Of a DNA stretch of 64,000 bases, positions 11,291-21,988 are shown in pieces. The notes under the pieces were generated by a model, which had not been told where the DNA came from, made no database searches, and saw only the letters and a list, made by a program, of their open reading frames with translations. The stretch covers positions 48,693,230 to 48,757,229 of the forward strand of contig OZ034968.1 of the NCBI GenBank assembly GCA_964030785.1, written 5' to 3'. This DNA comes from Siderastrea siderea (Eukaryota; Cnidaria; Anthozoa; Scleractinia; Rhizangiidae). The position numbers were made by a program, and so were the translations under genes. The first letter of the stretch is position 1. Each line of letters begins with the position of its first letter.

Positions 11291-11340
11291 TATCAAGATT
11301 TTATGTATAACCAGGCGTGAAGTGTGTTTGAAACTGACAC

Positions 11341-11533
11341 TGTAGACGGATTTGCGGGGGAATAAAGAGTGACCACAGCGGAATGAACTAACACAACTTT
11401 ATAACTGTAAACTGTAAACAAGGTAAACGCTGACAAGACTGACAATGCTCGATCCCCCAACTTCGATTCCCTCGACTCTCGCTCCATGTGCTCTTGTGTC
11501 ACGTGACTATTTGAATCCCATAATTCCACTACA
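11341..11533 (-). repeat. 3' LTR of the Gypsy element (left on the plus strand)
   Basis: Begins TGTAGACGGATTTGCGGGGG and ends CCATAATTCCACTACA on the plus strand. I see no difference from the LTR at 17725-17917. Confidence 0.93.
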
Positions 11534-11668
11534 GTCCACACCTTCTTAAAGGGAGTAACTTACGACAAAAGCTAACAATGTACATAGTGAATAAATTTGA
11601 AACGAAGTTAACAAGAAAATCTTAACAGTCTATAATCCACATGAGTCCACCCCTTCTTAAAAGGGATT

Positions 11669-14600
11669 TTAGTTTTCCGAAACTAAAGTTGCAAACATGT
11701 CTTTGTCAAGTTTTAACAAGTAAGTTCCTCCATGTAAGCCTCCAGACATGGATAGATAAGGGCACTTTGAAATCAGTCCTTTAAGTTTTCCGCAACGTTT
11801 CAAAATTTCCTGGGCATCTGGAATCTGCTGGTACACCACTTTGCAGGCTTCTGATGCATATGCCTTTGCACCTGGTAGACTGTTCAAATAATGTCCAAAA
11901 GCAAATGCTAACTTTGCCAAATCAGGGTCAATCGCTGCACTCTTTAGAGTGGGTAATTCAGGAGGGGTAACTGTCTCTGTGTTAGATGGTGGTTCTTCAT
12001 TATTTCTGAGATCATAATCTACTTCTTCTGAAAGTTCATCTGGGACAACAATAATCTTTTCAATGTTTACTGTTTTAATCTCATCCTGAGTGAATTTGTG
12101 TCGAAGTCGCAATAGATCCTGGCGACCATGGACATGTCCAATAACAGTGTAAGGACCATCAAATCGACGAATGAACCGTGTGGCTGATCCTTTTGGTTGT
12201 GAACTTGGAGGTGGTCTTCTAACATAAACTTGCTTTCCTTCTGCAATGTTAAGTTCCCTGGATGATTTATCATAATATTCTCTTTGAGTCCTCTTCATGT
12301 CTGCTTTGATGCTGTTGAACTGTTTTTGTGCTTCACGCATACGAGACACAAGCTGCTCTGCATAGGTGCTTCTTGAGGGGCTTTCTCCAGGTAAGTCAAG
12401 AGAAATGACTTCAGGCGATGGTGCGTTGCGGCCAAATACCAAGAAGAATGGACTAAGTTGACTCGTACCAGGAATTGGAGATACATTGTGAGCATATACA
12501 GCTGGCTGCAGGAATTCTTCCCAGCGTTACTGGTGTTTCTCACAATAAATTGCTATTGCTGCATTCAGCCATCGGTGAACACGTTCTGTACTTCCATTAA
12601 GGCGTGGACGGTAACTTGTAACAATGTGTTCAATTGAGAGAAGTTTTGTTAGTTGGCGTGATACCGCATTAAGCCATTCTCCTCCTTGATCGCTTTGTAA
12701 GACTGCTGGAAATCCGTATTGCAGGAAAACATCATTAAACAAAGCTCGTGCTGCAGTAGTTGCTTGTTTGTCTGGGACCGGAATTGCCCGCAAGAAATTA
12801 GAGTAGGGACAAACAGCAGTCAGAATCCATTTGTTACCAGCTGGGGTAGAAGGCAATTGTCCAACATAGTCAATACCAATGGTGCTGAAGGGACGGTCGT
12901 ATATGCGAATTTGCATTGGTCCATGTTTGGGATCAGCTGACTTAAATTTGATACAGGCAGGGCAACGCCTGATCCAGTTCCTCACATGCTTAGTCATATT
13001 TCGCCAATAAAAGTCATAAGAAAGAGATCCATAAGTAGCTTCGCGTCCACGATGCATTCCCACAGGTGAATCATGATATACACGTAAGAGATGACGTTGA
13101 AGTTGAATGTCATTGGGAACCATAATACGATAGTGATTTGGGTCCTCCATAAATTCATCTCGATACATTAACAAACCGTCAATAACAGCTGAGCGCTTTG
13201 CCATTTGTTTAACCCATTGCAAGTGTTCCTTAGGAATGTTCTTAAATGCAGAAAGATCTTGATTTGAGCTGTGAAACTTGATTAGCAGATTTAACCAGTA
13301 ATCCTGTAGCTGTCTCTTAGCAAACTTTGATCGATTCCGGTTTAAAGATTCCAAATTTTCGAAGTCTTGAAAGTCGCAGTCTAAAGATGGACTTTGTTGA
13401 GATGTACCAACTTGAGGAGTCTTGGTCTGGTTAGTAACTGAAGTTTTGCTTTGAGTTTCCTTCGCACATTTGTTTCTCTTTGCGGCAATAGCCAGACAAA
13501 CTGGGTCGAGGCAATGAGCTTGAGGTATAAGGCATGCATTGTGTAAACAAGCCATGGTATTGTTAAATGTTCCATGAACAAGTTCAGGGGTGTGGTACGG
13601 AACATCAACTGAGGTTGCAATGATCATAAATGCGATAACACTGTTCTCTGGAGGTATAACAACATTGTCTTCAGGAATGTTCTCTTTTACAGGGTGACGG
13701 CTGAGAACATCAGGAACAACATTTCTTTCCCCTTTTCTGTGTTCGATGAAAACGTCAAACTCAGCCATGCTCATGCACCATCTTGCAACTTTTGCCTGTT
13801 GTGGTGCCATGGTAGTCAACCATTTAAGATTCGCATGATCGGTTACAACTTTCACTCTTCGGCCTAGTATGTAAGAGCGAAACTGTTCAAGTCCCCATTT
13901 CACCGCAAAGAGTTCCTGGTGCATCGTTGTCCAACGTGATTCAGCTTGTGTAAATGCTCGGGATGCAAATCTTACAGGGCGAAGTATGCCATCCTTCTCT
14001 TGAGCCAACATTGCACCACATCCTAGCTTGCTAGCATCCACATGTAATTCAAACTGAGCATTCCAATCAGGATGGAATAACATAACATCTGAGCCAGTGA
14101 TTGCTTGCTTCAAGTCTTGAAACTCTCTTGCTGTTTCTTCGGTCCACTGAAATGACACACCCTTCTTGAGAAGAGATCGCAAGGCTTGTGTTCGGGTAGA
14201 CATGCATGGAATAAAGTCTCTAAAATATCCACAAAGTCCAAGAAAACGCTTGACTGCAGAAGTGTTAGTTGGTGTGGGCATAGATAAGATTGCTTCTACT
14301 CCTTTGCTTAGTGGTGTTCGACCTTCTTGTGTGATCCGATGTCCCAGTATTTCGATTTCCTTTGCGAAGAATGTACACTTGGTAGGTTTTAGTTGCATAC
14401 CAACTTTAACCAATCTCTGAAACAACAATGAATAATGTTCAAGGGCCTCCTCGTCTGTCGTTGCCCACTGAATTATGTCATCCACATAAACAACCAGCCA
14501 CTTGTGCAAGTAATCTGCAAATACAGTGTTTAAAATCCGCTGAAAGGTGTTTGGTGCTGTTTTCAATCCGAAGGGGAGTCTGAGAAACTCATACAGTCCC

Positions 14601-17600
14601 AGGTGTGTACAAAATGCAGTTTTTTGTTGATCCGATTTCCGGATAGGAATTTGCCAGTAACCACTGACCAAGTCACATTTCGCAAATACTTTTCCTTGGC
14701 TAACAGCATCAAGAACGCTAGAGATAGAGGGGATAGGGTAACCATCCCCTTGTGTCACACTGTTGAGGCGGCGATAGTCCACCACAAATCTTGGAGGTTG
14801 CAGTTTACCCTTTTCTGGAGGTTTGCGGACCAGGATGCATGGGGAACCCCATTCTGAATGACTTGGTTGTATTATCTTGAGCTTAAGCATCCGCTCGATT
14901 TCTGTTTTGATTGCTCTGAGTTCCTCTGGGCTTTTCTTGTACGGGTGACGATAGATGGGAGGGGCATCAGCTGTGTCAATTCTGTGCTCAAACCCCTTTA
15001 CTGCTCCAAGTGGACTACCAGGGAGGACAAATGCAGTAGGATACTGACGGATAAGTTCCTTAAATCTCTTCATGATATCTTCATCAACATTAAAATACTC
15101 TGGGCCATCTAAATCCAAGGCATGAAATATAGCATCACTGTAAGCAGATGAGTAAGGGTCACAGGTTAGCTCCTCTGCTGGAGGAAACTCAGGACCTTGA
15201 CAGTCAAATTCTGGTAGCGCATCACAGAAAGGAGACAATATGGATGAGTTGAGACCAGAATCTTCCATTTCTTTCACTTGGACTGAAAGTTGCCATTGCT
15301 TTGGAGCACAAAAGTCTAAGTCACAATGTTTATGTTCAGTGTCCTTTGGAGTTTGCAATGAAGGAGGTGGCTGCTGAGTATTTGCCCAAGTAAGCCATCC
15401 ATCTGCAAGTTGTTTTGCAGTAGTGTCAGCTGCTTCTTCAAGAACAGCATCATCATCCTTTGTCATGTCTCTAACATTTCCTAGAATGACATTCTCAGGG
15501 ATACTTGTCTTCTTCAACTTAGATTCCACTGCCAGTGTTGTGCAGTATGTGATGTGCATGTCAGGAGTTTCTTCTGTTAGAACTGATTCTGGTGTTTCAG
15601 CAAGGTCTATGAGCTGAGCATTGTAGCATGGATCACTGCTAGGGCGTGCTGTTTCAGGTGTCACATTACTTGAAATTTGGCTGAGATCAAAGGGACCACT
15701 GAGAACCTTGACGCCTGGTTGAATGTCTTTACCCTCAATCCAAAGTGGTTGACGGATTACTTGGTATCCCATTAAAGCTGCAGAAAGGGTGACACAGACT
15801 GTAACAAAATTAAGGCCACGGTGAAGGGATTGTGAATGCTTGTTAACACCCAGTGGCGGTGCTCCGGTAAGAAGGCATGTAATACTAACATGAGGCTTCT
15901 GCGCTGTTGATCCACTTTCACATGATGAGGAGCTATTGTGTACAGAGATGTTTGCGAAGCCTTGAAGTGGATTGTCAAGAGAGCACTGGACCCGAAACTG
16001 CATACTCGGATGGCGAAAGGTGATGGACGGAGCATAATGATCAACCAATGCTTGAGTCGCATGAAGGTGGTTCTCTCCAAAGAGCATTGGCCATACGAGA
16101 CCTGGAACTACGAGCATAGTAAAGACAGTTTCTGTTTGGTTTTCCCATGTGATGGGGATTTGCATAGTGGCAACTGCTTTAAGATCAGACTTTGAATCGG
16201 CAGAGGTAACAGAAATGGGTTCTTCAAGGGCACAATACTTGAGGTCAGGTCGATTGGATGCAACACAATCAGCATGTACTTTGCTCACAAGGGATACAGA
16301 ACAGCAACTATCCAATGGCAAGGGCAGTGGTTCACCTGCAGATGTAACAGAGGTCCACAAGATATTACGCTGACATAACTGAGTTTCTGGCTTTCCTGAA
16401 TGTGCTGGGATGGTAACGGCAGGTAATCCAAATAATGGAGTAGATGTCGATGGCTGATCAAATGAAGCTGGAGGTGGTGGTCGTGAAGCGGAGGGTGATG
16501 TTTGGTTTTCAGACCCTGCAGGAATGGAAGTCGAGGATTTCTCCGTACACTGAGCTTCGTATTTTTCCAGACGAGTAGATAAGACTACGAGTTGCTGTCT
16601 AAGAGAATTTACCTCATCAGATGGAACAGTGCTGCGAGATGTGCTTGATGGGCGATTTTCCGAGTGTTTGATAGCTTTACAGCCCCACTTGTTACAGCGT
16701 TGGCACTTGTGTTGTCGGCCATAAGAGCATTTGTTGCCGTCTTCCTCGCAATTAGATTTGGGAAATCGATTGTAATTTCTGCATATCTCCGGTTGTTTTG
16801 GAGTGTCTTTGCGGTATTTTGGACAGTACCTTGACAGATGAGTAGTTTCTCCGCAAGTGTAACAAGCCCTCTGCTGTCGTTGGGAGTGCTGATATTGAGA
16901 CTTCACCGAGGTCGAGGAAACAAACGCATTCGGTGGTGTAACTTTCCATTCATCGAGCGACTGATTTGGTTTCGAGGCGGTGGGCGAAGTTTGAAATGAC
17001 AACTCAACACGACGAGCCGCTTCGACTGCCTTATCGAGTGTTTCAAATTCTGATGCTTTCACAACGAGCTGCTGAGCAATACTAGGCTTGACTTTAGAAA
17101 TAAACTGGGATATAACAAAGGTAGGACAATCCTTCGCAATCTTTTCGCCAAGTTTCTCCAATTGATGCAGTAGTTTCTTGTATTTGAACGCAAACTGTTC
17201 CACTGACTCGCCATGCTCTTGTTGAATGGCGCTTAACTCGGCTGCTAATCGGCGGCACTTGTCTTCTTTCGATTCACCGAATTCTGCACGTAATCGTTCG
17301 ATGCAAATGTTAAGTTGGTCTTCTACCGCTTTATCTGCGTAGCCCTCTGTGGTTTTAGCTATTGACAACACAGATCTCGGCCAGTCGCCAACACACTGTT
17401 GTTCAAGAAGGGAGAAACGTGTTCCGGCGGGAAGATGTGAGGTTTGTTGATTGAACCGCTCGAGAAATTCCGAGATATCGTCTTGTACCACACTATCTCG
17501 ACGAAACGAAGGAAGCTGGATGGAAGGCATACGAAGACCTTGTGTATTTTCGTGTTGAACTGGTGCTGGAACGGCCTCGGCCATGTTGCCGACTGTTTGG

Positions 17601-17689
17601 TTTACTTGAGTTACATTTGTTGTTAAGTCTTTCACAACGCTGACAAGTCCAGCCACGATGCCTTGCAATTCTTCAATCGTAGCTGGCAT
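11669..17689 (-). pseudogene. Gag-Pol polyprotein gene with one in-frame stop in integrase
   Basis: One continuous frame runs from ATG at 17689 to 11669, broken only by a TAA at 12529-12527. Order: Gag helical region; a CCHC knuckle CYTCGETTHLSRYC near residue 277; a second Cys/His cluster (305-336); an aspartic protease site LPLDSCCSVSLV near 458, with DSC where DSG or DTG is usual; RT with YVDDI near 1068; RNase H at LHVDASKLGCGAM near 1215; the integrase H2C2 zinc region near 1535-1580; and catalytic D, D and E at IDYVG, SDQGG and STERVH (about 1610, 1668, 1702). The stop falls just after the catalytic Glu; about 286 more codons follow in the same frame, including an RFDGPYTVIG GPY/F motif. 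Gag and Pol are fused without a frameshift. This copy probably cannot make full-length integrase unless the stop is read through. Confidence 0.9.
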
Positions 17690-17724
17690 GATGAGTCCGA
17701 CGAAATTTTGGGTTCTCCACCACT

Positions 17725-17917
17725 TGTAGACGGATTTGCGGGGGAATAAAGAGTGACCACAGCGGAATGAACTAACACAACTTTATAACTGTAAACTGTA
17801 AACAAGGTAAACGCTGACAAGACTGACAATGCTCGATCCCCCAACTTCGATTCCCTCGACTCTCGCTCCATGTGCTCTTGTGTCACGTGACTATTTGAAT
17901 CCCATAATTCCACTACA
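17725..17917 (-). repeat. 5' LTR of the Gypsy element (right on the plus strand)
   Basis: Matches 11341-11533 throughout. On the coding strand it is the upstream LTR and would hold the promoter for the gene ending at 11669. Confidence 0.93.
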
Positions 17918-17921
17918 ACAC

Positions 17922-18166
17922 TGGGGGGGGGGGTACTCCGTATTGTGTGCTATATAGGGAGGTTCTGCCCGAAAGGGGCGCCTTTTGTGCTTGCAGTATA
18001 CAAAAGGGTAAGGAAATTTACCGTTTTAGTGTGTTAAAGGGTACACCGAACACAGTTTAAACTGAAAGAGATAGGACCAAGTCTCAGTACCAAACATCTT
18101 GACATAAATCACATAATGCAAAATGTACGAAAGCTTGCAGCCTTCGAGAGACTAATTCCCGCAATA
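17922..18166. repeat. Left half of a palindromic G-rich repeat split by the DD34E transposon
   Basis: Opens with a G run then GTACTCCGTATTGTGTGCTA and AGGGAGGTTCTGCCC, matching the reverse complement of the end of the intact repeat at 23560-24006. The remainder continues at 21989-22087, which ends with GGGCGGAGCCTCC and a C run. The DD34E element therefore landed in a pre-existing copy of this repeat, and the Gypsy element sits immediately to its left. Confidence 0.7.
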
Positions 18167-18196
18167 GAGCGATTTTCGTCGGACCATGAAACAGTT
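18167..18196 (+). repeat. Left terminal inverted repeat of the DD34E transposon
   Basis: GAGCGATTTTCGTCGGACCA followed by TGAAACAGTT, preceded by TA at 18165-18166. Partner at 21957-21986. Confidence 0.9.
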
Positions 18197-18423
18197 TCTA
18201 GTAGTTAGTGAATAATAGTATCTATTAAAGTGTATTAGTCTAGTCTAATCTTTAGATCAGACTACAGTCTATCAATAGGTCTAATGACTAGGTCTATTCC
18301 TTACAACAAACCCTTTTGTCTAAAAACTCACAAGTTTATTGTAATTCAGAACTGTTCAGAATTACGTTAATAAAATAATCACTGGTCCAGCTTGCTTGAG
18401 TTCATTGCTTTCGACACTTTATT

Positions 18424-19437
18424 CTACAGAAGCACTCTCCAAGATCGTTGGTGAAAGTGTCTTACGTTTAAAGGGCTGATTTGTTCAAATGCAATCACAA
18501 TTGCCAACATGGTATTTTCTTTCAAGAAACCAGGGGTGAAACGAGCAATTGCTTTTGCTTGTCCAAAGACCATTTCGATGGGATTTAAATCATAACTATA
18601 GCCTGGCAGTTTAACAAGAGTAATGTTCTTTCTAGCTAAAATTCTGCATAATACGATTTCATTATGTACACTTGCATTATCAGCCACCAAATAACTGTTC
18701 GCGGGCAAGAGTGGCAGCACTTGGTTCTCTATTACATCAGTTATTAGATCTGCTGTGAAATTTCCTTCAACTGGAATTGCCTGCAAGACTCCCTCGTTAA
18801 ATCCACAAACGCCTAGAGTGGAAAACTTTCCAGCTCGTGCTCTGCTTTTCTGACGAAGGACCGGACCTGCAAATCCTGAGTCTGTCCTTCCATATTCACG
18901 CTCATCAGTCTCGCAATTAAAGTGTGTCTCGTCGAAAAAATAAACTTTAGCTGGGTCAACAGTCCTTCGCCATTGAAAGAAAAGTTGACGACAATGGAGA
19001 TTGTAGGGTGTCATCCTTTCCTGAGCCACGTGAATGCATTTCTTTCGAGTGATGCGGAGCCTTATGAACAGTTTCGCTATTGATGCCATAGATGGAACAT
19101 CGCCGGGAGCCATATGGAAATCGCTCGCAAGTATCTGTTGCAGCTCACGAAGGTAGAGAGTGGGGTACATTCTGACAAGAGCTTCAAGATATGCTGCCTT
19201 CCACCATGTCATTTGTCTTGGACGCACATTATTGCATACCGAAGGTATCAATGTTGCCCTTTGTTGAAATAATCGCACATATTGGTCTACACAATTGTAG
19301 GAAACCCGACAAATTCTTGACGTGTTAGCTATGGAAAACGTTTCCAAAAACGTCACAATGATCTGAAGTATTTTTTGTGTCGGGTAAGAACTTCCAAAAC
19401 GGCAGCAACCGTGGTTCTGGTTTATACGCCACGACAT
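18424..19437 (-). CDS. DDE transposase, IS630/Tc1-mariner superfamily (DD34E)
   Basis: An uninterrupted 337-residue frame. The N-terminal half has two helix-turn-helix-like segments expected of a bipartite paired-like DNA-binding region: about 18-60 (TQKILQIIVTFLETFSIANT) and about 77-135. The catalytic half shows VYFFDETHFN with D169, SYLVADNASVHNE with D253, and SYDLNPIEMVFGQAK with E288. The second D and E are separated by exactly 34 residues, giving DD34E. The length is normal for the superfamily. ATG at 19437 is the first Met of the frame and faces the DM gene across 237 bp. All catalytic residues are present, so it may be active. It would bind the 30-bp TIRs and cut and paste the element. 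Confidence 0.9.
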   Translation of the reverse strand: MSWRINQNHGCCRFGSSYPTQKILQIIVTFLETFSIANTSRICRVSYNCVDQYVRLFQQRATLIPSVCNNVRPRQMTWWKAAYLEALVRMYPTLYLRELQQILASDFHMAPGDVPSMASIAKLFIRLRITRKKCIHVAQERMTPYNLHCRQLFFQWRRTVDPAKVYFFDETHFNCETDEREYGRTDSGFAGPVLRQKSRARAGKFSTLGVCGFNEGVLQAIPVEGNFTADLITDVIENQVLPLLPANSYLVADNASVHNEIVLCRILARKNITLVKLPGYSYDLNPIEMVFGQAKAIARFTPGFLKENTMLAIVIAFEQISPLNVRHFHQRSWRVLL

Positions 19438-19674
19438 TCTAAAAATTAAATGTCATGTTTTGAATCATATAAAAACAAATACTCGAATGTATTTGTGAAT
19501 GTATAGAGCAAACAATGGAGGGAGCTAGAGGCAATTAAAAAAGACAATGAAACTTGTGTTGCACGTGCAACATATCGTAGATGCAAATAAAATTTATTGT
19601 GAAGATTACACGTTGGGGATTTTGAACAGTTTGTATTCAGTCGCACCGTGTGTACCACACATATTTGCTTTAGT
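19438..19674. promoter_or_regulatory. Shared divergent promoter between transposase and DM-domain gene
   Basis: The 237 bp between the two start codons must hold both promoters. It is AT-rich, with CATATAAAAACAAA near 19467 as a possible TATA-like element for the minus strand and CAAATAAAATTTATTG near 19584 for the plus strand. A 16-bp perfect palindrome lies at 19557-19572, and ACAATG, the core of DM-domain binding sites, occurs near 19511 and 19544. Use of these sites is inference. Confidence 0.6.
19557..19572. promoter_or_regulatory. 16-bp perfect palindrome with DM-like half-sites and an E-box
   Basis: TGTTGCACGTGCAACA reads the same on both strands. Its outer hexamers TGTTGC and GCAACA are the half-sites of Doublesex/DMRT consensus sites, but arranged facing outward; the centre is CACGTG, an E-box. 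It lies mid-way between the divergent genes. It could be an autoregulatory operator for the DM protein, or simply an E-box. Confidence 0.45.
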
Positions 19675-21720
19675 ATGTCGGGGAGGACATGTGGTAAATG
19701 CCGCTTACACGGCCAAGTCGAGCTGCTAAAAGGACATAAAAGAAATTGTCCTTATGCAAACTGTTCCTGCCCTAAATGTGCAAGTCACGAGCACCTCCTC
19801 GCACTTCGAATGACAGATCGTCATTCGAATGAGGACAAGGGAAAACGCTGGCGCACTAACCTGACGCATTCCTGCACAGCAAAGAAAGCAGAAGACCACC
19901 AAGCTGTACGGTTTCCAGAAATGACCGCTCAACTGGATAGTGAACCTATGTTTGCTCTGAAGGTGGCAAATTTTGAAGCAGCAAAGAAGGCAATGGAGAA
20001 AAGCAAGCCAAAGTCAGAGCAAAGGAAAGGTAAACATGTTTACAACGACTAACTATCCCGACTTAAAATTAAGGCGTTGAGTATTTCAAGGGGAATTTTG
20101 ATCTTCTAGAGGACCTCGTCACTATTTTACTCCGGTACCGATACAAATTCAAGCTTTGTAACGGAGGGGTACATTGGGGTTTGCGGGATTACGGTTCTGA
20201 GCGATTTTTCTTACGGTTTTACGGTATTTTCGATTCACAACTGCGGGATTGCGGTTTCATCCAGTACGACGGTACGCGTTATTTTAGCATTTTGAGCAGG
20301 TGTGTTCGGTAAAATGTCTAATTTTGTACGGTATTCCGGTGAGGGAACTTTCCTTACAATGTTAGTAAGAGAAGGAATTTTGCGCAAGTTTCAGTGCGGT
20401 TTTCGGTAACCTGCGATCAGGCGAATTATTTCGCGCTCTCATTTACTCTCTGTCTTTTTGTGGTCGCGCGAAAAATCCCGTAAGAGAATGTAAGGAACGT
20501 GAAAATTTGGCCTGATCGCAGGTTAGGTTTTCGGTATTTGAGAGGATATCTTGCGGTTTTACGGCACGGTTTGGAGACCCCCAGTGTTCCCTCAGTAAAA
20601 GAAATGAGTAAACGGGATGTAAATAGGCTATAGCCCAGCCTATTTTTATTTGCATACTTGTCTGTGTTCAAAATAGTTTTAATATTGTCTGTGTAAGATT
20701 AGACCTATTTCCCTAGTATAAAATTGAAAAATATTGTAATTTAATTACAATTTCAGCTAAACAACAGGAGCAGCTTGAGAAACACCGGCACCTATACAAC
20801 AGCATTAATTCGTAATCACAAGAAATCACCACCACAGTGAAAGACGTCAACCCAGTGACCGTGTTAAAAACGGCAATTCAGTTGCACCAAAGACAGCCCA
20901 GACGAGAGAGACACCTCGGCGCGTCAAGCACTGCGACAGTCACTACTTTCTCCCCAACGGCTCCAGCACATCCGTCCCCTTCGCCAGCAGCACTTTACTC
21001 AGAAGTTGGAAAACTTGAAAAAGGTCTTGCCATTCGCAAATGAGGTAAAATTAGCCTCCCTTCTTGCTCGAGCACAAGGGGATATGGATGCAGTCGTTCA
21101 AGAAATCTTGGACTCGTCTAACGATCCGAAAGTTGAGCACACTCACGATGCAGCAGGTGAAGCGGAGAATCTAAGAATCATCGACCTTACAGGCCCGGAC
21201 GATGACGAGAAATGCTTCACCGAAACCACCACGGCAAAGTCCGCAGAAAGAATCGGGTCTTTCTGCAGGTACCGGAGCACATTGTCCTTCTTTTGTTTGT
21301 GAGACAATGTGTTTTGGTTCTATTCTGGAGTTGAATTGTTTTCTGCCTTTTGTTTCTTTTGTTTTACATCATTCGTTCTCCGGTACTCACAGAAGGAACC
21401 AAAGAATCAAGCAACTGGCCAGCATGCCAGTTGAAACAGCAGCATTGAGAGATATTATCAAGACCGTCGAAGAAAACGATGCAGCGAAAGCTAATTTTAA
21501 TTTATATTCTTTTCATAAGCCAGAGAAAAGTGCAACAAATGTAAATGTTTTCAAAAGTATGGAAGAGAATAGATATTCGCAACAACTCTCGACCATGCAA
21601 CATGTAAACCCGCGTGGGTGCCCTTACTGCTTTAAAAGTATTTCCACTGACCAACAAGGCAGTTTTTGTAACTTCTGTGGAGGAATTTTCCCAAAAAATT
21701 ACAGAGGTGGTAAAAATTAA
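19675..21720 (+). CDS. DM-domain (DMRT-like) protein encoded within the DD34E transposon, four exons
   Basis: Model: exons 19675-20029, 20757-20811, 20882-21268 and 21393-21720, each junction GT/AG; the sum is 1125 nt, 374 codons plus TAA. Residues 6-35 form a DM domain: C6, C9, H12, H21, C25, C30, C32 and C35 have exactly the spacing of the Doublesex zinc module, with CGKCRLHG and LKGHKRNC recognisable. A basic and Lys-rich linker follows. Residues about 181-215 (VLPFANEVKLASLL, then GDMDAVVQEIL) resemble the DMA/CUE-like helical motif found C-terminal to DM domains in some DMRT proteins. An acidic stretch (near 240) and a zinc ribbon CPYC-x12-CNFC (342-361) end the protein. Family knowledge: DM proteins bind the minor groove as dimers and act as transcription factors. 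Here it may bind the transposon itself or host genes. The second intron is only 70 bp with a weak pyrimidine tract and is the least certain junction. Confidence 0.78.
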
Positions 21721-21956
21721 TGTCGCAACAAGTATCATATACATGTGCATTTCCGCTGTCGTAACATGACTCGAGAATCAGTAATAAAGGAAAAATAAAC
21801 CACACGTTCACTGTATATTTGTGCTTGTCCATTTTGTGTTGTTTTTCTTGTTTTTTGATTTAGACTAATCTCCTTTAGGGAATAGAAGCTAACAGACCTC
21901 AGCCGTCCCTTGACTAGCAGCAACTAATTTGGCGTAACAGTATATCCTTGCACAGT
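21721..21956. other. 3' flank of the DM gene inside the transposon
   Basis: Non-coding. AATAAA at 21783-21788 and again within AAAAATAAACC (21792 on) lie 60-80 bp after the stop and are good poly(A) signals. Confidence 0.6.
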
Positions 21957-21986
21957 AACTGTTTCACGGTCCGAGGAAAATCGCTC
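21957..21986 (-). repeat. Right terminal inverted repeat of the DD34E transposon
   Basis: Inverted copy of 18167-18196 with two mismatches, followed by TA at 21987-21988. Confidence 0.9.
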
Positions 21987-21988
21987 TA

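Larger units (their letters stand above)
11341..17917 (-). mobile_element. Gypsy (Ty3-type) LTR retrotransposon, full length
   Basis: Two 193-bp LTRs (11341-11533 and 17725-17917), each TG...CA, flank a 6.2-kb interior coding on the minus strand. Flanks are ACAC on both sides (11337-11340 and 17918-17921), a 4-bp target duplication. On the coding strand a TGGTGGAGAACCC stretch just inside the 5' LTR is a candidate primer-binding site, and the purine-rich AAGAAGGTGTGGAC next to the 3' LTR a candidate polypurine tract. By eye the LTRs appear identical, indicating a recent insertion. Domain order (protease, RT, RNase H, integrase) places it in the Ty3/Gypsy group. Confidence 0.93.
18167..21986. 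mobile_element. DD34E Tc1/mariner-IS630 transposon carrying a DM-domain gene, 3820 bp
   Basis: TIRs of 30 bp begin GAGCGATTTTC at 18167 and, inverted, end at 21986; 28 of 30 positions agree, the two arms differing at positions 12 and 20 and continuing TCGGACC then TGAAACAGTT. TA lies outside both ends (18165-18166 and 21987-21988), the duplication typical of Tc1/mariner. Inside are two divergent genes with no other gene: an uninterrupted transposase (19437-18424) and a four-exon DM-domain gene (19675-21720). About 260 bp of non-coding sequence separates each gene from the nearest TIR. The element sits inside an older palindromic repeat. Its apparent intactness suggests recent activity. Confidence 0.88.

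Noticed and set aside
20812..21001. Alternative reading of the DM gene as broken by an in-frame TAA at 20813 and a frameshift near 21000
   Set aside because: A 70-bp intron (20812-20881) removes the stop and restores the frame into the CUE-like segment, and all later junctions then agree. The alternative intron ending at 21002 does not keep frame. The broken-gene reading stays possible until transcripts are seen.
18424..21720. The DM gene as a host gene that the transposase merely landed beside
   Set aside because: One pair of matching TIRs with TA on both sides encloses both genes, and the outer flanks join into a single older repeat, so the two genes entered as a unit.
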